Positions 27,063 to 32,719 of a DNA stretch of 32,719 nucleotides are shown piece by piece. The stretch's first letter is position 1. Every line of letters starts with the position of its first letter. The stretch spans positions 13,428 through 46,146 of the forward strand of contig DHHV01000048.1 of the NCBI GenBank assembly GCA_002403455.1, read 5' to 3'. The position numbers were made by a program, and so were the translations under genes. The notes beneath the pieces are model-generated. The model had not been told where the DNA came from, made no database searches, and saw nothing but the letters and a program-made list of their open reading frames with translations. This DNA is from Hyphomonadaceae bacterium UBA4763. GTDB lineage: Bacteria > Pseudomonadota > Alphaproteobacteria > Caulobacterales > Aquidulcibacteraceae.

Positions 27063-27565
27063 CAGTTTCCTCCCCCGAAGACGCCTCCGGCGCCGCGAAT
27101 AGTGACTGCCCCCGTATCCGGATTGATCGTCATCTGCGCGCCGCGAAGCGATCGGCCGGCTTCAACCGACGTGACGTTCCCCGACAGCGTGATCAATCGA
27201 TTACTGGCGGAGTATTCGCCACGATTAGCGGTCACGCGCCGGATGGGGTTTTCGTAAACGACGTTGCCGATGCATTCCATTCGTTCTGCCGGGCCAAGCT
27301 GCGCGCCAAATGCGCTCGCGGTCGATCCGCCATCGTTTGAATTCGCTGGGGCAAAGTACAAATTCAACGCATCGCATTTTAACGCGACACGCGCTTGGCG
27401 CACGTCGACGGAACCGCGAAAGCTCGCCTTACGCATCGTGCGATCAAACACGCCATGATCAGCATGCACGATGTCTATGGGGCCGCCCTCCGCCGCCAAT
27501 TGTGCGCGCGCCTCCCACGTCGCCATGCTAAACAACGCCACGAGGATCAGAGATACGGCACGCAT
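27062..27565 (-). CDS. lptA: LptA/OstA-like periplasmic protein, first copy
   Basis: This is a 167-residue exported protein with a signal peptide (MRAVSLILVALFSMATWEARA) and the LptA jellyroll. The segment IDIVHADHGVFDRTMRKASF precedes RGSVDVRQARVALKCDAL, then RMECIGNVVYENPIRRVTANRG and LITLSGNVTSVEAGRSLRGA. The order and length are close to alphaproteobacterial LptA, so the symbol is placed here, with the caveat that the adjacent gene is of the same fold. It is translationally coupled on both sides: its start overlaps the lptC stop and its stop overlaps the start of the second copy. Confidence 0.82.
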   Translation of the reverse strand: MRAVSLILVALFSMATWEARAQLAAEGGPIDIVHADHGVFDRTMRKASFRGSVDVRQARVALKCDALNLYFAPANSNDGGSTASAFGAQLGPAERMECIGNVVYENPIRRVTANRGEYSASNRLITLSGNVTSVEAGRSLRGAQMTINPDTGAVTIRGAGGVFGGGN

Positions 27566-28203
27566 TATTTATTTCCTCGGTCATTAAAGCGCGCCTTGAC
27601 GTTGCCTTTAAGGATAATCCGCTCGCCGCCGCCCTCGATTTCAAACGCGTCCCCAGATAACGCGCCGGTTTCACTTTCGCCGCTAATCGGCTCGTTTCCA
27701 ATTACTCGTTCTTCATCCAACAAGATTTCGGCTCTTGTCGTGCGATAAACCGCGCCGCCCGCGTCCGACAGCACAACATTTCCGGACAAAGAAAGCCGTC
27801 TTGCATCTTGATCATAGATCGCCGCATTGGCGTCAATCCGTGTTTGTCGGCTGTCGAGGAGTACCGGCGCTTCCATCGCGATGATTGACTCGCTGTCGCG
27901 GCGCCGCGCCGCACGCGCGGCGGAAATGGTGAAAGCGCGGCCATTCTTGTCGCGCCCGGAAAATTGCGGGTTGATCATGTCGCTTTGGTCGGCTTCGCGC
28001 AGAATTTGGATGCTGCGCAATTCGCGCTGCACCGAATAGACGACCAGGAAAATCGCCAAAGCCCCAACGCCCGACGCCGCAATGGCGAGCAACCCGCGCC
28101 GCAACCACACCACCAGCTTCGTGCGACGGCGGGCTTGTTCTAAGGTCAGCGCGCGCCGCGGCTCCCAAAGGGGCGTTGCGCGGGGCTTGTGGGCGGCGTC
28201 CAT
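27565..28203 (-). CDS. lptC: LPS export protein LptC
   Basis: LptC is the single-span inner-membrane protein that receives LPS from LptFG and passes it to LptA. The 212-residue product has a basic cytoplasmic N-terminus, one transmembrane helix (about residues 35-60, LLAIAASGVGALAIFLVVYS) and a periplasmic LptC/OstA-like domain (PQFSGRDKNGRAFTISA, LSLSGNVVLSD, ILKGNVKARF). The ATG at 28203 is chosen over an upstream TTG. It is the first gene of the lptC-lptA-lptA-lptB-rpoN run, all on the - strand, and is divergent from ccrM across about 205 bases. Confidence 0.9.
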   Translation of the reverse strand: MDAAHKPRATPLWEPRRALTLEQARRRTKLVVWLRRGLLAIAASGVGALAIFLVVYSVQRELRSIQILREADQSDMINPQFSGRDKNGRAFTISAARAARRRDSESIIAMEAPVLLDSRQTRIDANAAIYDQDARRLSLSGNVVLSDAGGAVYRTTRAEILLDEERVIGNEPISGESETGALSGDAFEIEGGGERIILKGNVKARFNDRGNK

Positions 28204-28408
28204 CAAATGCTCATTACACCAAAAAATCGCGGTCCGCTGACGGCGGGCAACGTCTCCTAAAATCGTCTCTTAGCATGAATGTCGCCAGCTCTGTCTATGC
28301 GTTCGCGGCGATCGGCGCGCCGACGCTCATCCCATGATCAAGCCCCGTTGAACGGATTTTTTACCAGTCTTCGCGAGGCAGAAAGATCATGATAAAAGGC
28401 CGCCTTTG
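28204..28408. other. Divergent promoter region, lptC operon / ccrM
   Basis: This is a 205-base spacer between two divergent essential-type units. It includes a 12-bp palindrome TCGGCGCGCCGA near 28312-28323 and a small hairpin CCGTTGAACGG followed by a T6 run near 28345-28361, which looks like a weak terminator on the + strand. No clear CtrA full box (TTAA-N7-TTAA) and no GANTC site was seen by eye. Confidence 0.4.
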
Positions 28409-29506
28409 ATGAAACGACCCAACCGTCCGCCGGCATTGCCGCTAAATGAAATAATCGCCGGCGATTGCGTCGAAAATTTGCGCGCGCTGCCGGAAGGGTT
28501 TGCGGATCTGTGCTTTGCCGACCCGCCCTATAATCTGCAATTGCAGGGCGAGCTCACCCGCCCCGATCAATCGCGCGTCGATGGCGTCGACGACGCTTGG
28601 GATCAATTCGCCGATTTTGCGAGTTACGACGCTTTTACCCGCGCCTGGGGCGAGGTGGTGCGCCGCGCGCTAAAGCCGGACGGGGCGATCTGGGTGATCG
28701 GGTCCTATCACAATATCTTTCGGGTTGGCGCGATTTTGCAGGACCTTGGCTTTTGGCTGCTGAACGACATTGTCTGGCGCAAGACCAATCCGATGCCGAA
28801 TTTCCGCGGCGCGCGCTTTCAAAACGCTCACGAGACGCTGATCTGGGCGGGGCGGTCGAAAGACTCCCGTCCGACCTTTAATTACGACGCGATGAAGGCG
28901 TTCAACGACGATTTGCAAATGCGCTCGGATTGGACGATCCCGCTCTGCACCGGCCCTGAGCGGCTGAAAGACGTCGACGGCAAGAAACTCCATCCGACCC
29001 AAAAACCGGAAGCCTTGTTGCAGCGCGTCTTGCTCGCCACCACCAGGCCGGGCGACATCGTCATTGATCCGTTTTTCGGCTCGGGCACGACCGGCGCGGC
29101 GGCCAAGCGCTTGGGCCGGCGCTTTATTGGCTTTGAGCGCGACGAAAGCTATATCGCCGCGGCCCGCGCCCGCGTGAAGGCGGTCGAGGCCTTGGGCCCG
29201 GAAGATTTGGAGATCACCAAGGGCAAACGCGAAGAACCGCGCGTGCCGTTCGGAGCGATCTTGGAGCAAGGCCTGTTGTCCCCTGGCGCCAAGCTCTACA
29301 GCCCGGGCCGCAAGCATATGGCGCGGGTGCGCGCGGACGGCTCACTGCTCTGCGATGGGGCGAGCGGCTCGATCCACCGGCTCGGGGCCGCCGTCATGGG
29401 CCAGCCGGCCTGCAATGGCTGGACCTTCTGGCATGTCGAGACCGATCAGGGCCTGCTGCCGATCGACATTTTGCGCCGCCAGGCGCGCGCCAATCTGCCG
29501 AGCTGA
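28409..29506 (+). CDS. ccrM: Cell-cycle DNA methyltransferase CcrM (GANTC adenine-N6)
   Basis: CcrM methylates adenine in GANTC after replication and coordinates the cell cycle in many alphaproteobacteria. The 365-residue product is a beta-class amino-methyltransferase. The catalytic DPPY motif (residues 38-41) precedes the target-recognition region, followed by KPEALLQRVLLATTRPGD and the SAM-binding FFGSGTTG (about residues 222-229), then FIGFERDESYIAAA. The C-terminal 85 residues are the extra domain typical of CcrM (LSPGAKLYSP, GSIHRLGAAVMG, CNGWTFWHVE) that solitary beta-class enzymes lack. No restriction enzyme lies nearby. The ATG at 28409 is preferred over the TTG at 28406. Confidence 0.97.
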   Translation: MKRPNRPPALPLNEIIAGDCVENLRALPEGFADLCFADPPYNLQLQGELTRPDQSRVDGVDDAWDQFADFASYDAFTRAWGEVVRRALKPDGAIWVIGSYHNIFRVGAILQDLGFWLLNDIVWRKTNPMPNFRGARFQNAHETLIWAGRSKDSRPTFNYDAMKAFNDDLQMRSDWTIPLCTGPERLKDVDGKKLHPTQKPEALLQRVLLATTRPGDIVIDPFFGSGTTGAAAKRLGRRFIGFERDESYIAAARARVKAVEALGPEDLEITKGKREEPRVPFGAILEQGLLSPGAKLYSPGRKHMARVRADGSLLCDGASGSIHRLGAAVMGQPACNGWTFWHVETDQGLLPIDILRRQARANLPS

Positions 29507-29561
29507 CGCGACGCATTTCGAGCGATAACTTGTAGGGGTCGCGGCGGACGCCGCGCGCAAA

Positions 29562-29679
29562 TTTATTGTATTCAATAAAAATCGACCCGTCGCGGGACCA
29601 GAAATGCCAATTTTTCCGTTTTCGGTAAAAAGTCTTGATTTTGGCTCCCATTCGTCACATATTTACTGAATTCGATAAA
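29562..29679. promoter_or_regulatory. Triple palindromic operator array with promoter, upstream of XRE gene
   Basis: Three 18-bp palindromic boxes start exactly 50 bases apart: O1 TTTATTGTATTCAATAAA (29562-29579), O2 TTTTCCGTTTTCGGTAAA (29612-29629) and O3 TTTACTGAATTCGATAAA (29662-29679). O1 and O3 differ at three positions; O2 is more divergent but keeps the TTT...AAA frame and its own near-perfect symmetry. A candidate promoter lies between O2 and O3: -35 TTGATT (29635-29640), 17-base spacer, -10 CATATT (29658-29663), so the -10 touches O3. The likely ligand is the XRE protein encoded 10 bases further on. Confidence 0.8.
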
Positions 29680-29689
29680 TGGCGCGCGC

Positions 29690-29980
29690 ATGAGTGATGA
29701 CACCAGCGATCAAAAACTGGCCGGCCTTGGCGGGAGAATCCGGGCGCTGCGCGCCGGGCATGGCCTCAACCTGCATGATCTTGCGCTCTTATGCGGCATT
29801 AGCGCATCGGCGCTCTCGTTGATTGAGACGGGCAAGCGCGATCTGCGGGTCTCCAGCCTTTATCGGATTGCCGCAGCGTTGCGGGTAAAGCCGGGCAGGC
29901 TGCTGGACGAAGCCGATCCACCGTCAAAGCGGGTCCTGAGCGATCCCAGCGCCGGCTATGATCTCACGGCGTATAAATGA
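29690..29980 (+). CDS. XRE-family helix-turn-helix transcriptional regulator (orphan)
   Basis: This is a 96-residue protein with one HTH_3/Cro-C1 domain: GGRIRALRAGHGLNLHDLAL, then the recognition region LCGISASALSLIETGKRD, then SSLYRIAAALRVKPGRLL. The tail is short and polar. The start ATG sits 10 bases after the third operator of an array it probably binds, so it is likely an autorepressor. No toxin, methylase or other partner gene follows; the next gene is hipB, 197 bases away with its own operators. It might be an antitoxin-like remnant, a phage-type regulator, or a stand-alone repressor of a distant target. Confidence 0.85.
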   Translation: MSDDTSDQKLAGLGGRIRALRAGHGLNLHDLALLCGISASALSLIETGKRDLRVSSLYRIAAALRVKPGRLLDEADPPSKRVLSDPSAGYDLTAYK

Positions 29981-30057
29981 CGTCTGACGTTTCGGTCTGG
30001 TTCGAAGAGTTGTGTGTTGGGGATGTGAGCAAGATTCTTTGTCTCGGCGCAAATTTC

Positions 30058-30169
30058 TTCCCCATCGGGAATTTTTCAGCTTTTGGATCGCGGATCGCCG
30101 CAATTACTCCCGATCGGGAATTTTTCGCTTGAAATCGCGCGTTGAGTCGGATATCTTCCTGATCGGGAA
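30058..30169. promoter_or_regulatory. Triple palindromic HipB-type operator array with promoter
   Basis: Three 14-bp boxes start exactly 49 bases apart: O1 TTCCCCATCGGGAA (30058-30071), O2 CTCCCGATCGGGAA (30107-30120, containing a perfect 12-bp palindrome) and O3 TTCCTGATCGGGAA (30156-30169). O1 and O2 share the following TTTTTC as well. A candidate promoter lies between O2 and O3: -35 TTGAAA (30129-30134), 17-base spacer, -10 TATCTT (30152-30157), the -10 touching O3. The hipB ATG follows O3 by eight bases, and O3 overlaps the ribosome-binding site (ggaagg). E. coli hipBA is likewise controlled by several HipB operators. Confidence 0.85.
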
Positions 30170-30177
30170 GGCTTGAA

Positions 30178-30393
30178 ATGACCCCCATCGAGATCGGCGC
30201 CGCCATCCGCGCCGAAAGAAAAGCGCAAGGCCTGCGGCAGGACCAGCTCGCCGCCGCCGCCAATGTCGGCGTGCGTTTCTTGATCGAACTGGAAGCGGGC
30301 AAGGCGACCGCGCAACTTGGCAAGACGCTGGCGGTGCTGGCGGCGCTGGGGATCGGCGTGGCGCTTTCGCCGGCCGGCGGGACAGGTCGATGA
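30178..30393 (+). CDS. hipB: HipB-type antitoxin (XRE family)
   Basis: This is a 71-residue single-domain XRE protein: IGAAIRAERKAQGLRQDQLA, then AAANVGVRFLIELEAGKATA, then GKTLAVLAALGIGVAL. This is the HipB layout, a DNA-binding dimer that represses hipBA and sequesters the HipA kinase. The start ATG has ggaagg close upstream. The stop overlaps the hipA start (ATGA), the typical coupled arrangement. The C-terminus is short (SPAGGTGR), without the flexible tryptophan-ended tail seen in E. coli HipB. Confidence 0.92.
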   Translation: MTPIEIGAAIRAERKAQGLRQDQLAAAANVGVRFLIELEAGKATAQLGKTLAVLAALGIGVALSPAGGTGR

Positions 30394-31649
30394 CGCGGCG
30401 ATTGATCGTTTGGTGGGACGGCGCCCGTGTCGGTCAGCTCACGCTCAACGAATATGGCGAGCCTGAATTTTGCTATGACGAAGGGTGGCTCGTCACGCCG
30501 GACGCGCGGCCGATTTCGGCGTCGCTGCCATTGCAATCTGCGCCGTTCCACCGCCGTGCGACTTTGCCGTTTTTCGAGGGGCTGTTGCCGGAGGCGTCCC
30601 AACGCACCGCCATTGCCCGCACCCTTGGGGTGTCCGAGCGCAATGAATTCCGGTTGCTGGAGCAAATTGGCGGCGAGGTCGCCGGGGCGCTTGAGCTCTG
30701 GCCCGAGGATGTTGAACCCGCCGCGATGGACGCCAACGCGCCCCTCCGATTTCTCAGCGATGCCGACCTGATAGCGCTCATCGACCTGCTGCCATCGCGT
30801 CCAATGCTGGCGGGCGGCGAGAGCGGCTTGCGGCTATCGCTTGCCGGGGCGCAGTTGAAATTGCCCGTGATATGCAAATACGGGCAGATCGCTTTGCCAG
30901 CGCATGGGGAGCCGTCCACGCATATCCTCAAGCCGGAGATCGCGCGATTTGACGGCGCCGCCGAAAACGAGGCCTTTTGCATGCGGCTGGCGGGCGCCAT
31001 TGGCCTGGACGTCGCGCCCGTTGATTATCGCAGCGTCGGCGACAAACGCTTTCTGCTGATTGAGCGCTATGACCGGTCAACAAGCGTGGATGGGCGGACC
31101 ATCCGTCTGCATCAGGAAGATTTTTGCCAGGCGCTCGGTTTTACCTCTGCGCAAAAATACGCCAGCGATGGCGGGCCGGTGTTCCGCGAGTGTTTCGCGC
31201 TTGTTCGCCGCGCGACAACCAGGCCGGCGACCGAAGCGTTGAAGCTGTTGGATGCAGCCTTGTTTAACGTCACCATCGGCAATGCTGACGCGCATGCAAA
31301 GAATTTCAGCCTTCTTTACCGGCCCGACCGAGTAGAACTCGCGCCGCTTTACGACCTTTTATCGACGGTGGTTTATCCAGAGCTCAGCCAGCGCTTTGCC
31401 ATGAAAATGGGCGCTGGCCGCACCTTGGAAGAACTCGAACCATCGGATCTCGACAAATTCGCCAAAGCCATCGAGATGAGCGCGCCCTTTGTCCGTCGGC
31501 GATTGGCGGAAATCGCGCGCCGTGCAATCGATAAAGGCGAGGTTGTTTTGGGCAATCTCAACTTGCCGCCCGATCGGCAAGCCATTGGCGAGGCAATTCG
31601 GAACGGCATCAGCGGCCGCACCGCCCTGATTTTAAGCCGCTTTGGGTAG
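30390..31649 (+). CDS. hipA: HipA-type serine/threonine kinase toxin
   Basis: HipA is a kinase toxin; E. coli HipA phosphorylates glutamyl-tRNA synthetase and causes persistence. This 419-residue copy has every key residue. The Gly-rich loop RLSLAGAQLK carries Ser150, the site autophosphorylated in E. coli HipA at the same number. The ATP-binding Lys181 is in THILKPEI. The catalytic loop GNADAHAKNFSLLY has Asp300 and Asn305, and the metal-binding Asp322 is in APLYDLLS. The N-terminal subdomain (LIVWWDGARVGQLTL) is the Couple_hipA region. It is coupled to hipB, and the module appears intact. The target in this organism is not shown. Confidence 0.95.
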   Translation: MTRRLIVWWDGARVGQLTLNEYGEPEFCYDEGWLVTPDARPISASLPLQSAPFHRRATLPFFEGLLPEASQRTAIARTLGVSERNEFRLLEQIGGEVAGALELWPEDVEPAAMDANAPLRFLSDADLIALIDLLPSRPMLAGGESGLRLSLAGAQLKLPVICKYGQIALPAHGEPSTHILKPEIARFDGAAENEAFCMRLAGAIGLDVAPVDYRSVGDKRFLLIERYDRSTSVDGRTIRLHQEDFCQALGFTSAQKYASDGGPVFRECFALVRRATTRPATEALKLLDAALFNVTIGNADAHAKNFSLLYRPDRVELAPLYDLLSTVVYPELSQRFAMKMGAGRTLEELEPSDLDKFAKAIEMSAPFVRRRLAEIARRAIDKGEVVLGNLNLPPDRQAIGEAIRNGISGRTALILSRFG

Positions 31650-31710
31650 TCTCACGGGGGTCACTGACGCACGCGGCCCGGCGGTTGATCGGCGTCATCG
31701 CGCTGATCGA

Positions 31711-32520
31711 TCATTCGGACCTTGGCGCCGCCGCTGCGCCCGCCAGCAACCCGCCATCAATATGGAATTCGGCGCCGGTCATATAAGCGGCGTCATCGCT
31801 GGCCAGCAAAACAGCCAAAGCGGCGACTTCCTCCGGCGTCCCAAACCGCTTCAGCGGCGTATCGGCGATGAATGCGGCCATGTTGGCGTCGCGCGCGGGG
31901 CCCTGCCCCAGCAGCGGTTCCCACATCGGCGTTAAAATTGCGGCCGGGTGGATCGAATTGCACCGGACTTTCAGCCCCTGTTCGGCGCAATAAAGTGCGA
32001 CGGTCTTGGTATGGTTGCGCACGGCCGCTTTTGAGGATGCATAGGCCGCAGCGCCGGGAATGCCGACATTGCCCGAGCGCGACGAGATATTGATGATCGA
32101 TCCTTCGCCGGTGCGGCGCATCGCCTGGATGGCGTATCTGCAGCCCAAAAATACGCCGTCGAGATTGGTGGCGTGGACAGCGCGCCAATCGGCCAGCGTA
32201 GTATGTTCAGGATCGTGCGCGGCAAGTCCCGTTTCAAAGCCAGTGATGCCGGCGTTATTGACCAGCACATCAAGCCGGCCGAACCGTTCAAGAATCGCAG
32301 CCTGCGCGGCGCGCCAATGGTCTTCGTCGCGAACGTCCAGAGTGAGCGCAAATGCGGCCTCCCCCAAGCCATGCGCAAGGCGTTCCGCGCCGGCTCCGTC
32401 CAAATCGCTGACGATGACGCGGGCGCCTTCACGGGCGAAGGCCGCACAGATCGCTGCGCCAATGCCACGCGCCGCGCCGCTGACCAGAGCGATTTTGCCG
32501 GGAAGCCGCGCATACGTCAT
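31711..32520 (-). CDS. SDR-family NAD(P)-dependent oxidoreductase
   Basis: This is a 269-residue classical short-chain dehydrogenase. The cofactor motif is SGAARGIG (residues 14-21), with Asp of VSDLD at the end of beta-2 suggesting NAD(H). NNAG, the catalytic Ser in NISSRSG, and the YASSK motif (Tyr and Lys) follow, with FHIDGG near the C-terminus. It is related in layout to the SDR near the left end but differs in sequence, so the two are not a recent duplication. The substrate is unknown. The gene is convergent with hipA, with 61 bases between the stops. Confidence 0.9.
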   Translation of the reverse strand: MTYARLPGKIALVSGAARGIGAAICAAFAREGARVIVSDLDGAGAERLAHGLGEAAFALTLDVRDEDHWRAAQAAILERFGRLDVLVNNAGITGFETGLAAHDPEHTTLADWRAVHATNLDGVFLGCRYAIQAMRRTGEGSIINISSRSGNVGIPGAAAYASSKAAVRNHTKTVALYCAEQGLKVRCNSIHPAAILTPMWEPLLGQGPARDANMAAFIADTPLKRFGTPEEVAALAVLLASDDAAYMTGAEFHIDGGLLAGAAAAPRSE

Positions 32521-32644
32521 CGACGTCCCCTCAGGTCAGGTGATAAATCCATGATTTTGTAATTGCGGCAAACATCGATGGCGTACTGGACCGAAACGAT
32601 CAGCCGATTGGCCGGGTTTTCTTCCTACACCATCCAAGAAGAAC

Positions 32645-32719
32645 TGGAGCGGGCGAAGAGATTCGAACTCTCGACATTCACCTTGGCAAGGTGACGCTCT
32701 ACCCCTGAGCTACGCCCGC
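32645..32719 (-). tRNA. tRNA-Gly (anticodon GCC)
   Basis: Read on the - strand, the sequence opens GCGGGCGTAGCTCAGGGGTA and ends with the complementary acceptor arm CGCCCGC plus an encoded TCCA. The D stem (GCTC/GAGC), anticodon stem TCACC/GGTGA with loop TTGCCAA (anticodon GCC), and T loop TTCGAAT are all present, 75 bases in total including CCA. One G-T wobble occurs in the T stem. The 5' end coincides with the window edge. Confidence 0.95.

Noticed and set aside
29394..29651. An 85-codon - strand frame spanning the ccrM 3' end and the XRE operators
   Set aside because: It overlaps ccrM antisense and the operator array, with no start support or domain.
29562..30169. Regularly spaced repeats considered as a CRISPR-like array
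   Set aside because: There are two unrelated sets of three short palindromes, each immediately upstream of an HTH gene. Spacers contain promoters and, between sets, a gene. There are no cas genes.
32521..32719. tRNA-Gly as a possible integration site for an island containing hipBA
   Set aside because: No integrase, no direct repeat of the tRNA 3' end and no other mobile gene was seen between 28400 and 32719.

Overview
The window reads as chromosomal DNA of a free-living alphaproteobacterium. The evidence is a complete CcrM-type GANTC methyltransferase, a DUF3035/BamF-type lipoprotein, a zf-CHCC protein, the lptC-lptA-lptB-rpoN block, and an IleRS whose C-terminal zinc-finger cysteines are replaced as I recall from alphaproteobacteria. 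Base composition is GC-rich with many gcgc-type words. The order within the class cannot be resolved from what I see. No phage, IS, CRISPR or rRNA was found. One tRNA (Gly-GCC) sits at the right edge.

Layout: (1) 1-3430, envelope genes on + : 3' end of ileS, lspA, a BamF-like lipoprotein, an AmpD-type amidase and a DUF4282 membrane protein, followed by an SDR. (2) 4234-4840, a small decayed island with a vapB antitoxin, a 20-codon vapC relic and a long inverted repeat. (3) gyrB on -, then a DUF1428 gene. (4) 7759-12105 on -, a three-gene export operon (ABC exporter, HlyD, TolC) in which the ABC protein's nucleotide-binding domain has lost every catalytic motif. (5) zf-CHCC plus mutS on +. (6) 15253-17810, GFA protein, orphan RHH antitoxin, a frameshifted Phd antitoxin, GST and TetR. 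(7) SGNH lipoprotein/YbbA-type ATPase divergent pair, a DUF1223 protein, a PhoD-like lipoprotein, a small membrane protein, a TerB-J-domain protein and an O-antigen-ligase-family protein. (8) 24203-28203 on -, lptC, two tandem LptA-type genes, lptB and rpoN. (9) ccrM on +. (10) 29507-31649, an orphan XRE regulator and a hipBA module, each preceded by three regularly spaced palindromic operators. (11) an SDR and tRNA-Gly on -.

Most genes are housekeeping: lipoprotein maturation, LPS transport, DNA topology, mismatch repair, cell-cycle methylation and sigma-54. The less ordinary content is the pseudo-ATPase export operon, the two operator arrays with near-identical geometry, the tandem LptA pair and the scatter of toxin-antitoxin remnants. 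No clearly new multi-gene defence or metabolic system was visible. The pseudo-ATPase operon is the best candidate for undescribed biology.
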